Shown: positions 1 to 7,747 of the stretch, piece by piece
How positions within the stretch are numbered: the first letter of the stretch is position 1
How the letters are laid out: each line of letters opens with the position of its first letter
The notes under the pieces: generated by a model
Databases searched by the model: none
What the model saw: only the letters and a program-made list of their open reading frames with translations
Told to the model about the DNA's origin: nothing
Source of the DNA: Nitrospira sp.
GTDB lineage: Bacteria; Nitrospirota; Nitrospiria; Nitrospirales; Nitrospiraceae
Reading direction: 5' to 3'
Assembly (NCBI GenBank): GCA_019636915.1
Contig: JAHBWQ010000015.1
Span: forward strand, 1-37,899
DNA length: 37,899 bases
Program-made: the position numbers and the translations under genes

Positions 1-237
1 CCCGTGATAGTTGTAGCGAGGGGAATACATGGCCATGACCTTGTCGAGGTCGTGGGCCTTGATGGCCTCCTCCGCCTGCTCAAAGGTGCTGAGCACGGCT
101 TTGAGCGTTGGCTGATCGACTTCGATGACTGAACCGGTTGGAGGAACGACGATTTTTGCCTCGGCTGTTCCCATACCCGCCAGGAAGGCGACGGTGACCG
201 TCAGACGGGTGATGGTCCCTGCTGCTGTGCCTCTCAA
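1..237 (-). CDS. Partial exported NTF2/SnoaL-like protein (N-terminal part)
   Basis: The 79 codons seen here run off the left edge of the window. A TTG start at 237 is chosen because an AAGGAGG ribosome site lies about 10 bases upstream and no ATG is better placed. The first 26 residues form a signal peptide (basic start, hydrophobic stretch ending near GMGTAEA), so export is likely. The mature part has a helix-rich segment with STFEQAEEAIKAHDLDKVM followed by YSPRYNYHG. That pattern fits the first helices of NTF2/SnoaL/DUF4440-like proteins, where the helix precedes a pocket-forming strand. No catalytic role can be assigned. The family call rests on a short segment and is an inference. Confidence 0.6.
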   Translation of the reverse strand, partial: MRGTAAGTITRLTVTVAFLAGMGTAEAKIVVPPTGSVIEVDQPTLKAVLSTFEQAEEAIKAHDLDKVMAMYSPRYNYHG

Positions 238-294
238 GATTGTGTTACCTCCTTCTGGTATCGATGCGCTTCGAGAGCATGAGACCAATCTGTT

Positions 295-795
295 TCATCT
301 CGTCCATGTGACGCGCACAAAATCTTCATCCTTGTCGTAATGCAACTCCAACTCGCCGTGATAGGCGTGCTTCAGAGCTTCGCCGATGCGTCTCGGTAAA
401 TGGCTGTCGGTCGTGGAAATAACAAGGCCTTCGGGCGTGGTTTCGATCGACATGATTCGAGACAGAGGGTGTTCATGCTTTTCTGTTTCTTCCGCATTCT
501 TCACCAGACCGATTATTTGATGGTGTTGCTCGTCTTTGAAACTGCCTTTGAGGGTAACGAGGCCCTTAGGGTACTTGTCGCGGATTCTCATGCAAGCCGG
601 GCAGATGATCTCATCAGCGTCCGCTGGTTTCGCGCCCCAGGTCCACCGTCCCTTATGAAACAAGGCCCCGCATTCGGTACAGACCGTCGGTTCCGTGAGT
701 TTTCCACGCAGCTTATAGGTATCGTGCTGATACTCCTGGACGGTCCGATCATGTCGAGCTCCCAGACTCGCCGGTGTCTTGGTTTTCGCGGTCAT
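295..795 (-). CDS. BCAM0308-like zinc-binding stress protein
   Basis: This 166-residue soluble protein has two CxxC pairs (C39-C42 in CTECG and C65-C68 in CPACM), which should hold a zinc ion. The rest is a conserved C-terminal half containing KGLVTLKGSF and STTDSHLPRRIGEAL. It matches the family named after Burkholderia cenocepacia BCAM0308, a gene of that species' low-oxygen-activated locus; its biochemical role is unknown. The start at 795 is set by AAGGAG just upstream. A longer reading frame to 867 would run into the preceding phosphoribosyltransferase gene. The gene lies 10 bases after that gene and is probably cotranscribed with it. Confidence 0.8.
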   Translation of the reverse strand: MTAKTKTPASLGARHDRTVQEYQHDTYKLRGKLTEPTVCTECGALFHKGRWTWGAKPADADEIICPACMRIRDKYPKGLVTLKGSFKDEQHHQIIGLVKNAEETEKHEHPLSRIMSIETTPEGLVISTTDSHLPRRIGEALKHAYHGELELHYDKDEDFVRVTWTR

Positions 796-805
796 GCGTG
801 CTCCT

Positions 806-1495
806 TTAGTGTGGCGGTGAGGCCGTTGCAGATGGCGCCCGTTCCTTCCATGCCAACAGCGATTCATCCGCCAAATTTAAATACTCCACCACATCGTGAT
901 CGCTGACCTGCGCAAAGTCGATATAGTGATTGCCTACGGCCCAGAACGGTTCTGGTGTAGCCAGGACGACTAGCTCATCCACCTGCCGGCGGGCTTCTTG
1001 GATGGTGTCCGGTGGGCCAACCGGAATGGCGCCGATCAAGCGACCTGGCTTGAAATGTCTGATAGATTGGGCGGATGCAAAGAATGTGGACCCGGTCGCG
1101 ATCCCATCATCCACGAGGATCACGATGCGGTCTGTGAGTGTAGGGAGATGTCGGCCCTGACGATAGAGAGCCTGTCGTCGGGCGATCTCTTGTTGTTGGA
1201 CACGCACCACATCCTCGATGTCCTTGGGAGAAAACCCATAGGCTGCCATAGCCGAAGGGTTCAGATGGACGGTTCCTGTTTCCCCCACTGCACCCAATGC
1301 GAATTCAGAGTTGTCCGGCGCGCCCAGCTTTCGGGTGATGAAGACGTCCAGCGGGAGGTGCAGTCCCAAACTAAGCTGGTATCCAACTGCCACCCCTCCA
1401 CGAGGGAGTGCCAGAATGAGCGCTGCTGGGTCTTCACGGTACTGGATCAGTCGGTCAACGAGCCGTCGACCGGCCTCTTCACGATTCCTGAACAT
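806..1495 (-). CDS. Phosphoribosyltransferase-family protein
   Basis: The 229-residue product has the type I phosphoribosyltransferase core. A PRPP-binding loop VDDGIATGST lies at residues 128-137. The N-terminal part carries ALPRGGVAVGYQ and FITRKLGAP, typical of the unassigned PRTase family often found beside stress genes. The usual base-specific hood residues cannot be matched to a known purine or pyrimidine enzyme, so the substrate is open. An AAAGG site precedes the ATG at 1495. The gene sits between a small membrane protein gene and the BCAM0308-like gene, all on the minus strand, so a stress operon is likely. Confidence 0.85.
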   Translation of the reverse strand: MFRNREEAGRRLVDRLIQYREDPAALILALPRGGVAVGYQLSLGLHLPLDVFITRKLGAPDNSEFALGAVGETGTVHLNPSAMAAYGFSPKDIEDVVRVQQQEIARRQALYRQGRHLPTLTDRIVILVDDGIATGSTFFASAQSIRHFKPGRLIGAIPVGPPDTIQEARRQVDELVVLATPEPFWAVGNHYIDFAQVSDHDVVEYLNLADESLLAWKERAPSATASPPH

Positions 1496-1540
1496 CTCAC
1501 AAGCCTTTGTTTGTCCGGTTCAACCAATAAACCTTTCAAT

Positions 1541-1693
1541 CTATGCAAGACCACTCGTTATGCCGATACCGATCAGAAACATCGCCATGAAGATCAGAAT
1601 CATCATAAGCAGCAGATGATGGTGCAGCTCGCCTTCTTTGTGATCCCAATGGACGTCCCACGGAATCTCAAGGTAACGGGGATGGCGAAACAT
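1541..1693 (-). CDS. Small single-span membrane protein (50 aa)
   Basis: This short gene starts at the ATG at 1693, which has a near-perfect AAGGAGG seven bases upstream. A longer frame to 1732 has no such site. The peptide has a hydrophilic, His-rich first half (IPWDVHWDHKEGELHHH) followed by one membrane helix, LLLMMILIFMAMFLIGIGI. It starts the run of minus-strand genes that continues with the phosphoribosyltransferase 45 bases downstream. No family is recognised. The His cluster before the helix could bind metal, which is speculation. Confidence 0.65.
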   Translation of the reverse strand: MFRHPRYLEIPWDVHWDHKEGELHHHLLLMMILIFMAMFLIGIGITSGLA

Positions 1694-1764
1694 GGCGTCC
1701 TCCTTATCTGAACAAGGCTCAGGTGATGTCACGGTCGAGTCGTCAGCAGTAAAGAATTGTCTCT

Positions 1765-1794
1765 TAGCCTCAACCTGAGCCTCGCCCTCTCCCT
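1765..1794. repeat. Degenerate period-6 intergenic repeat
   Basis: CCT recurs at 1768, 1774, 1780 and 1786, giving four to five imperfect hexamers (AGCCTC, AACCTG, AGCCTC, GCCCTC). The stretch fills the gap between the hsp20 stop and the small membrane gene. It resembles the degenerate short-period repeats seen in several other gaps of this window. Confidence 0.5.
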
Positions 1795-2268
1795 TTACGA
1801 CACCTTTACTTCGATCGCTTTGGGTTTGGCCTTTTCAGACTTTGGTAAATGGACTTTCAACACGCCGTCCTTGTACTCGGCATTGACCTTGGACCCGTCG
1901 GCATCTTCGGGAAGGGTAAAGCTCCGCATGAAACTGCCATAGGCTCGCTCGACGCGGTGATATTTTTTGCCTTTTTCTTCCTTCTCGTATTTTCGCTCGC
2001 CACTGATTGCAAGCACATCGTCATGGACATTGATCTTGATCTCTTCCTTCTTCATCTCGGGAAGTTCCGCCTTGATGACGTACTCCTTCTCATCTTCTGA
2101 AATATCCACCAACGGCGCCCATTCAGCAACCGAGATGGACTCCTTCTTATCGGTGCCGGCTGGACTTGGTGTACGTCCGAAGTAGCTTGAGAGTCGTTTC
2201 TCCATCTCTTCGAGTTCCTTGAAAGGATTCCATCGTGTCGTCGGTTCCCATCGTGTCAACGCGCTCAT
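1795..2268 (-). CDS. hsp20: Hsp20-family small heat shock protein
   Basis: The 157-residue protein is a cytoplasmic holdase chaperone of the alpha-crystallin family. The N-terminal arm (WNPFKELEEMEKRLSSYFGR) is typical of bacterial class A Hsp20. The alpha-crystallin domain spans about residues 48-145, with VDISEDEKEYVIKAELP, VLAISGERK, the GSFMRSFTLP strand and the signature AEYKDGVLKVHLPK. The C-terminal tail lacks a clear IxI motif; KAIEVKVS is the nearest match. The start at 2268 is chosen because AAGGAGG lies eight bases upstream; the open frame to 2445 has no such signal. A sigma-54-type promoter lies 60 bases upstream. Confidence 0.95.
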   Translation of the reverse strand: MSALTRWEPTTRWNPFKELEEMEKRLSSYFGRTPSPAGTDKKESISVAEWAPLVDISEDEKEYVIKAELPEMKKEEIKINVHDDVLAISGERKYEKEEKGKKYHRVERAYGSFMRSFTLPEDADGSKVNAEYKDGVLKVHLPKSEKAKPKAIEVKVS

Positions 2269-2326
2269 GACCAATGCCTCCTTGTGAATGATATGGGCTA
2301 TTGAATCTCCTCTATACCCAGGTCTG

Positions 2327-2342
2327 TGCATCGACGGTGCCA
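2327..2342 (-). promoter_or_regulatory. Candidate sigma-54 (-24/-12) promoter of hsp20
   Basis: Read on the minus strand the site is TGGCACCGTCGATGCA. It keeps the TGGCAC -24 block and GC at -12 with the required ten bases between GG and GC. Transcription would begin near 2315, leaving about 47 bases before the hsp20 ATG. Matched by eye only. Confidence 0.55.
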
Positions 2343-2436
2343 AAATGGTCGGAAGGGATATCGGCAGACTCTCTCTCAAAAAATACAGGGAGTTTGATCG
2401 CTCTGGATGGCAGCCGTAAAAAGGCAAGCAATTGAA

Positions 2437-2455
2437 CTGTGGCATTACGGGGCAG
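2437..2455. promoter_or_regulatory. Degenerate enhancer-like palindrome upstream of hsp20
   Basis: The 19-mer CTGTGGCATTACGGGGCAG has a perfect left half (CTGTnGCA) of the palindrome seen at 32353 and 35588, and a damaged right half. It lies about 118 bases upstream of the -12 of the hsp20 promoter, a usual distance for a sigma-54 activator site. It may be a chance match. Confidence 0.3.
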
Positions 2456-2579
2456 TGGCATCTAAGAGGCTGTCGCCCCTTTCGCCATCCTGGAGAGCGA
2501 GATCTCAGAAAAATGAGTGCCCCCTCTGCCGAATCCCTTTCAGTCCGGTGGCTCGGCCATCAGATCGGCACTAAAACTC

Positions 2580-2826
2580 TGAAGAGCATCGTCACGTGCG
2601 CTGCAAGGTTTGCTGGCATCAGGCCCTTCGTCAGTGGCATGGCCGTAACGGCGTCAAAAACTTAGCAGCGCGCGACATTCTGATCCGCAGTCCGTCCATG
2701 CGCGGAGTCGCCGAGGAGGTACCAGGCGCCTACAAGGATGTCAGCGAGGTGGTGGACGCGGCGGATGGCGCGAAGCTGACGAAGAGGGTAGCCAGGCCGG
2801 AACCGCTCGTGTATGTCAAGGGGTAA
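2580..2826 (+). pseudogene. rtcB: Decayed 3' end of an RNA ligase RtcB gene
   Basis: The frame ending at the TAA at 2824 encodes ILIRSPSMRGVAEEVPGAYK, then DVSEVVDAAD and a closing YVKG. This is the conserved C-terminus of RtcB (normally ILIRSP..RGVAEEAPGAYKDV and a final IKG), the 3'-phosphate RNA ligase. Only about 75 residues of roughly 400-480 remain. Upstream, HGR and QALRQW echo the ...QALRRWRGR.. segment, and traces of the CSHGAGR motif appear in another frame near 2590, so at least one frameshift is likely. No start or complete domain is present. I infer a relic, not a working gene. Confidence 0.7.
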
Positions 2827-2974
2827 AAAGTGCGTGCCTCCTTGATGAGGTAAAGAAGTTGGAGGCTGTTTTCCTGACGAGTCACACGGTCGCTTAATGC
2901 CGTGGTGATGACAACGTCCTCAATATGTACGGAAGAGACTGGTACAGAGGGCGACAACCCTGGACGTTCCGATC

Positions 2975-2990
2975 CTAGGCGTTTTTCTAG
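2975..2990. promoter_or_regulatory. CTAGG/CTAG inverted repeat upstream of the sensor kinase
   Basis: CTAGG at 2975 and TCTAG at 2986 face each other across six bases. Two closer copies (five-base spacer) lie at 7302 and 7658. With a possible -10 (TATTAC) at 3004-3009, the box would sit just upstream of a kinase promoter. This favours the later kinase start at 3093. It is the weakest of the three boxes. Confidence 0.35.
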
Positions 2991-3092
2991 TCATGCATGC
3001 AAGTATTACTGGAGCCTCACTCATCCAGCTGTTCGGCGGTTTGGTGCTCTTGTTTGGTCTCTGTGATAAGGCCTACAATTGCGACCTCGCTC

Positions 3093-6000
3093 ATGGCACC
3101 GAAAGTTACCAAGGAAAATCCACAACAACCACGCGCGCGCGTGCGAAACCTCAGCGCTTCTCCGCGGCATAGTGCCGCATCGTTGTCCGAAGAAGAGCTG
3201 TTTACCAAGGCATTCCGTTTGAGTCCCCATCCAATCGGCATCACCGAGCTGGAATCGGGGCGTTGTCTTGAAGTCAACGATGCGTGCCTAGAGATCTTTG
3301 GGTTTCGACGCGATGAAGTGGTGGGGCACACGACGTTGATACTGAGGATTTGGCCTGATCCTCAAGAGCGGGTCCGCTTCATCGATCGGCTGAAATCTGA
3401 AGGGACGATTCGGAATCTCGAAGTCTCCATGCGGATGAAAAACGGGAACCTGCGCCAGTTTCTCATCTCGACAGAATTGATCGCTCTCAATGGGAAGCAG
3501 TGCCTGCTGACCATAGGTAACGACATTACCGAGCGGAAACGGGCGGAAGAGGCATTGCGTCGGAGTGAAGAACGGTGGCAGCTTGCCGCGACAGGGACAA
3601 CTGATGGGATATGGGACTGGGACGTTGCCGGACATACCGTGTTCTTGTCCGCGCGGTGGAAGCAGTTGCGTGGCTATCGCGAAGAAGAGATCGGGATGGA
3701 CGAAACGGAATGGTCGTCTCGGATCCATCCGGAAGACCTCTCAAGAGTGTTGGCCACGGTGCAATCCTATTTCAACAAGGAGATCCCGACGTTTGACTGT
3801 GAATATCGCACAAGGCGCAAGGACGGAACCTACTTCTGGATCTGCGACCGCGGGGTTGCCGTCTGGGACGAGCAAGGCCGAGTGGTGCGCATGGTGGGAT
3901 CTGAAACGGATATCACCGAACGCAAGCAGGCCGAGGCGGAGTTGCGGCACAGCGAAGAGCAATTTCGGACGGTCGTGGAGTCGGCTCCGAACGGAATCCT
4001 CTTGATGGACGGCGGGGGCCGGATCGTCCTTGTCAATGGGCAGATCGAGCAACAGTTCGGCTATCGCCGAGAAGAACTCATCGGTCACCCTGTCGAAATG
4101 CTGCTGCCTGTGGCCTTTCGCGGGGAGCATGCCGCGTTGAGGGAGGCGTATCAAGAGGCTCCGGAAGTCAGAGTGATGGGCCGCGGGCGTGATCTCTATG
4201 GGCTGCGCAAGGATGGAAGCGAGCTTCCCATAGAAATTGGTTTGTGTCCGGTCGAGACCATCGCAGGGACGATGGTGCTTGCCTCGGTCGTGGACATTAC
4301 CGAGCGCAAGCGGGTGGAAGAGGCGCTGGAGCAAAGCCGGGAGGACTTGGACCGAGCCCAAGAGGTCGGACAGATCGGCTGGTGGCGACTCGATACCAGG
4401 CGGAACGTCCTCACGTGGTCCGACGAAAACCATCGCATCTTCGGCGTGCCGAAAGGGACGCTGTTGAGCTACGAGAGTTTTCTGGCCATCGTCCATCCCG
4501 ATGACCGGGAGGATGTGGACAGGCAATGGCAGGCGGGTCTGCGGGGTGAGCCGTACGACATCGAACACCGTATCGTGGTGGAAGGGCAGATCAAATGGGT
4601 ACGCGAGAAGGCCTATCTGGAATTCGACGAGGCCGGCGCGCTCTTGGGCGGCTTCGGCATCACCGAGGACATCACGCAGCGCAAAGAGGCCGAAGCGGCG
4701 TTGCGGGAGAGCGAAAAACGCTTCCGCACTATGGCTCAGGCGGTCCCCAGCTTTCTCTTCGAGACCGATGCGGCGGGCTGGAATGTCTGGACCAGCGAGG
4801 GCTGGTGTCGGTTCACCGGGCAGACGCCGGAGCAAGCCGCCGGGCATGGCTGGGCTAATGCGCTGCATCCTGACGATCGAGCGGCAAATATCGATCGTTG
4901 GGTGCAATGTATGAAGGATGGCGTACCCTTCGAGGCGCAGCAACGGTTGCGGCGCACGGACGGGACCTATGCATGGGTCATTGCCCGGGCGTTGCCGGTG
5001 CGCGACGACCAAGGAACGATCCGTCGTTGGGTCGGGTCGGTCACGAATGTGGATGACATTGTGCTCGCGCGGGAGGCGCTGCGCGAACGCGAAGAACGTT
5101 TGCGTTATCACGTGAGCAATGCCGGTCTGGCCGTCATCGAGTGGGACGTGCAATGGCAGGTCACCCGCTGGGAAGGCGAAGCCGAACGGATGTTCGGCTG
5201 GACCGCCCAGGAGATGCTTGGCAAGCGACTGCCTGATTTGAAGCTGGTTTATGGCGACGATATCGCCCGCGTGCAGCAGGTGATGGCGCAACTGAGGGAC
5301 GGCGTCACGCGCACGCTGGTGTCCCACAATCGGAACTACACAAAGAGCGGCGGCGTCATCCATTGCATCTGGCACAACTCCGTGTTGCTGGGCGGCAAGG
5401 GCCGCCTGTCTTCCGTGCTGTCGCTGGTGCAGGACAATACGGCACAGGTCGAAGCTGAAGCGGCGCTGCACGAACTCAACCAAACACTTGAGCAGCGCGT
5501 CACTGAGCGCACGAGGGCGTTACGAAAAGGCGAGGAGCGGTTTCGCACATTTCTCGGTAATGCGCCGAATGTTACGTTCATGAAGTCCTCTGACGGACGG
5601 TATCTGTATGTAAATCGCCGATTTGAGGAGGCGTTCCAACTCGAGCAGAACGAGATAGTCGGCAAGACGGATATGGAGCTGTTCTCGCGAGAACAGGCTG
5701 AGCAGTTTCATAACCATGATCGCGCTGTATTCGATGCAGGAAAAGCCGTGGAATTTGAGGAGACGGCGCTCTACGCCGACGGTCGCCATACGAATATCGT
5801 CCTCAAGTTTCCCGTGCGAGATGGAGCGGGGCACGTCTACGCGATTGGAGGAATCGTCACCGATATTACCGATCGCAAAAAGATCGAGCTGGCGTTGCAG
5901 CAGAACCAGCGGGTCCTCCAAGAACAACGACAAGAACTGCAACGGCTCACCGAACAATTGTTCATGGCTCAGGACAGCGAACGCCAGCGGATCGCGCGCG

Positions 6001-6593
6001 ATCTGCACGATGACTTCAGCCAACGGCTGGCTGCACTGGTGCTCGATGTGGCGGCACTCCAACGGCATCCGCCGCTCTTGCCTGAGGTGCTCGGTAAAGC
6101 CTTGGAACCGGTTCGAGCAGAATTGACGCAGCTCTCGAACGATCTCCACACCTTAGCCTATCAGCTGCACCCGTCCTTATTGAAACATGCGGGGCTGCAG
6201 GCGGCCATCGAGGACCATATCGATAAGGCGATCGAGCGGACGGGACTCAGTATCACCTTGAAAGCCAACGACCTTCCCGCTTCGATCCCGCTTGATTGGT
6301 CCACCTCCCTCTTTCGCGTGCTCCAGGAGAGTCTTCAGAATGTCGTGAAGCATGCGAAGGCCACAGAGGTGTTGGTCAGGCTGAGCGGCTCGTCGAGAGG
6401 GATCGGCCTCTCCGTGGCCGACAACGGCAAGGGCTTCGATGTATGCGACAAGAGCGGTCATCAGAAGGGGATAGGGTTGATCAGCATGCAGGAGAGGCTG
6501 CGGTTGATGAACGGATTTCTCAACATCCATTCCAGGCCGGCGGATGGGACCAAGGTCTGTGCCTGGATTCCATTCCAGGAGAAGACACCGTGA
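3093..6593 (+). CDS. Soluble sensor histidine kinase with seven PAS domains (NarL/DesK class)
   Basis: The protein has 1166 residues from ATG 3093; an ATG at 2997 would add 32 residues lacking a clear domain, and neither start has a good ribosome site. Seven PAS/PAC units follow one another, starting near residues 35, 162, 289, 426, 543, 669 and 814, most ending in a DITERK-like motif. A coiled segment (LQEQRQELQRLTEQLF) leads to the HisKA_3 domain with the phosphorylated His972 in IARDLHDD. The ATPase domain follows, with the N box ESLQNVVKHA near 1080, DNGKGFD near 1109 and GIGLISMQER near 1126. No membrane helix or signal peptide is visible, so the signal is probably cytoplasmic (redox, oxygen or a small ligand). 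It overlaps the response regulator gene, its likely partner. Confidence 0.92.
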   Translation: MAPKVTKENPQQPRARVRNLSASPRHSAASLSEEELFTKAFRLSPHPIGITELESGRCLEVNDACLEIFGFRRDEVVGHTTLILRIWPDPQERVRFIDRLKSEGTIRNLEVSMRMKNGNLRQFLISTELIALNGKQCLLTIGNDITERKRAEEALRRSEERWQLAATGTTDGIWDWDVAGHTVFLSARWKQLRGYREEEIGMDETEWSSRIHPEDLSRVLATVQSYFNKEIPTFDCEYRTRRKDGTYFWICDRGVAVWDEQGRVVRMVGSETDITERKQAEAELRHSEEQFRTVVESAPNGILLMDGGGRIVLVNGQIEQQFGYRREELIGHPVEMLLPVAFRGEHAALREAYQEAPEVRVMGRGRDLYGLRKDGSELPIEIGLCPVETIAGTMVLASVVDITERKRVEEALEQSREDLDRAQEVGQIGWWRLDTRRNVLTWSDENHRIFGVPKGTLLSYESFLAIVHPDDREDVDRQWQAGLRGEPYDIEHRIVVEGQIKWVREKAYLEFDEAGALLGGFGITEDITQRKEAEAALRESEKRFRTMAQAVPSFLFETDAAGWNVWTSEGWCRFTGQTPEQAAGHGWANALHPDDRAANIDRWVQCMKDGVPFEAQQRLRRTDGTYAWVIARALPVRDDQGTIRRWVGSVTNVDDIVLAREALREREERLRYHVSNAGLAVIEWDVQWQVTRWEGEAERMFGWTAQEMLGKRLPDLKLVYGDDIARVQQVMAQLRDGVTRTLVSHNRNYTKSGGVIHCIWHNSVLLGGKGRLSSVLSLVQDNTAQVEAEAALHELNQTLEQRVTERTRALRKGEERFRTFLGNAPNVTFMKSSDGRYLYVNRRFEEAFQLEQNEIVGKTDMELFSREQAEQFHNHDRAVFDAGKAVEFEETALYADGRHTNIVLKFPVRDGAGHVYAIGGIVTDITDRKKIELALQQNQRVLQEQRQELQRLTEQLFMAQDSERQRIARDLHDDFSQRLAALVLDVAALQRHPPLLPEVLGKALEPVRAELTQLSNDLHTLAYQLHPSLLKHAGLQAAIEDHIDKAIERTGLSITLKANDLPASIPLDWSTSLFRVLQESLQNVVKHAKATEVLVRLSGSSRGIGLSVADNGKGFDVCDKSGHQKGIGLISMQERLRLMNGFLNIHSRPADGTKVCAWIPFQEKTP

Positions 6594-7237
6594 CGCGTCC
6601 TCGTATCTTGATGGCGGATGACCATTCGCTCGTGCTGGCCGGCCTCCGAAGACTGGTTGAGGAGGAAGGGGATGTGGTCGGCACCGTCGAGGATGGACGG
6701 GCCTTGATCGAGGCAGCGCAAAGGCTGCGGCCGGACCTTATTCTCTTGGACATTTCCATGCCACTGCTCAATGGCCTGGACGCAGCTAGACAACTCACGA
6801 AACTGGTGCCGGACAGCAAGATGATTTTCTTGACCATGCATGCCACCCCCACCTATGTGACTGAGGCCTTTAAGGCCGGGGCTGTAGGCTACTTGGTCAA
6901 ACAGTCCGCGGAGGCGGAGCTCAAGCAGGCCATCCAGGCGGTCCTGAAGGGTCAGCACTATATGACGCCGTCGGTGACTAAGGATACGTTGGGGACGAAG
7001 TCCCATCCATCCGAGGGTCCTGTGTGTAAACGGCCTGTGACCACCCTCACCGAGCGTCAGCGGGAAGTATTGCAACTCATCGCGGAGGGGAAAGGCACCA
7101 GGGCGATCGCCTCCATGTTGCATATCTCCATCAAGACCGTGGAATTCCATCGGACCAGGATCATGGAGGAGCTGAATCTCCATTCGACTGCTGAGCTCAC
7201 CAGATATGCCGTCAGTGAGGGCTTGGTGAGTCTCTGA
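6590..7237 (+). CDS. NarL/FixJ-family response regulator
   Basis: A GTG start at 6590 overlaps the kinase stop (GTGA) and has AGGAG eight bases upstream, giving 215 residues; longer frames run inside the kinase gene. The receiver domain has the acidic pair D10-D11, phospho-acceptor D54 in LLDISMP, T82 and K104. A LuxR-type helix-turn-helix lies at about residues 150-210 (LTERQREVLQLIAEG, then KTVEFHRTRIMEEL). It is almost certainly phosphorylated by the seven-PAS kinase. NarL-family dimers bind short inverted repeats, so the CTAGG boxes nearby are candidate targets. That link is inferred from position. Confidence 0.95.
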   Translation: MTRPRILMADDHSLVLAGLRRLVEEEGDVVGTVEDGRALIEAAQRLRPDLILLDISMPLLNGLDAARQLTKLVPDSKMIFLTMHATPTYVTEAFKAGAVGYLVKQSAEAELKQAIQAVLKGQHYMTPSVTKDTLGTKSHPSEGPVCKRPVTTLTERQREVLQLIAEGKGTRAIASMLHISIKTVEFHRTRIMEELNLHSTAELTRYAVSEGLVSL

Positions 7238-7301
7238 ACAGTCCCATCGTTCGTTCGTCGCCTGGTTTGGTCACTCACTCCAGTAATATTTCGTCCCGTA
7301 T

Positions 7302-7316
7302 CTAGGATTTGCCTAG
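7302..7316. promoter_or_regulatory. CTAGG-N5-CCTAG box upstream of small winged-helix gene
   Basis: A perfect inverted repeat, CTAGGATTTGCCTAG, lies 72 bases before the ATG at 7388. A -10-like TACGAT follows at 7340-7345, 23 bases after the box. The box at 7658 has nearly the same arrangement, so this looks like an activator site overlapping the -35 region. Confidence 0.55.
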
Positions 7317-7387
7317 TATTCCTCTGCGATTCGTTCACCTACGATGCGCCGCGTGGGATGTGGACTTCACATAGGGGGAGGTGTCCT

Positions 7388-7633
7388 ATGGTATTCGCGG
7401 GCATCATTGTGCGTGTGCACCATGCGTTAGAGCAGCTCGGCACCGATTGTTCCATGGAAGAGCTGGTAACCCTCTGTCCGGAACTCACGTGGAACCAAGT
7501 GTTCCTCGCGATCGATTACTTGAGTCGAAACGGGCAGATTCACGTGACACTGGATGGCGACAGGACTTATAGGGTGCAAGCCCATCACGCCGACACTTTC
7601 TCGGCTTCCTCAGCGGCGCCGGCGCCTTTGTAA
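7388..7633 (+). CDS. Small winged-helix-like protein (81 aa)
   Basis: The start at 7388 has GGGGAGGT six bases upstream; the frame open from 7358 lacks one. The protein is compact: helix VHHALEQLG, helix MEELVTLCPELTW, then NQVFLAIDYLSRNGQIHV and a strand pair ending RTYRV. This order (two helices, a recognition-type helix, a beta wing) suggests a winged-helix fold. A paralogue at 8171 shares LTWNQVF, a -SR-GQ- turn and the closing strand. The tail is Ala/Ser-rich and probably disordered. Function unknown; DNA binding or a phosphorelay adaptor are possibilities. A CTAGG box upstream places it in the putative regulon of the adjacent response regulator. Confidence 0.75.
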   Translation: MVFAGIIVRVHHALEQLGTDCSMEELVTLCPELTWNQVFLAIDYLSRNGQIHVTLDGDRTYRVQAHHADTFSASSAAPAPL

Positions 7634-7657
7634 ACATTCTGAAAATTTCGCTCTGGA

Positions 7658-7672
7658 CTAGGGAATTCCTAG
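7658..7672. promoter_or_regulatory. CTAGG-N5-CCTAG box upstream of zinc-ribbon gene
   Basis: The perfect inverted repeat CTAGGGAATTCCTAG is followed 24 bases later by an extended -10, TGCTAGAGT (7694-7702). The spacing nearly equals that at 7302/7340. The next gene starts at 7748. Confidence 0.55.
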
Positions 7673-7747
7673 GTCTGCCCAAAGTAGGAATAGTGCTAGA
7701 GTTCAGCCTCCACACAGTCTCACGAGAGATGTAGCCGGAGTATCTCG

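Noticed and set aside
3741..5483. 580-codon open frame on the minus strand
   Set aside because: It lies wholly inside the seven-PAS kinase gene, has no domain or ribosome site, and reflects GC-rich codon bias on the opposite strand.
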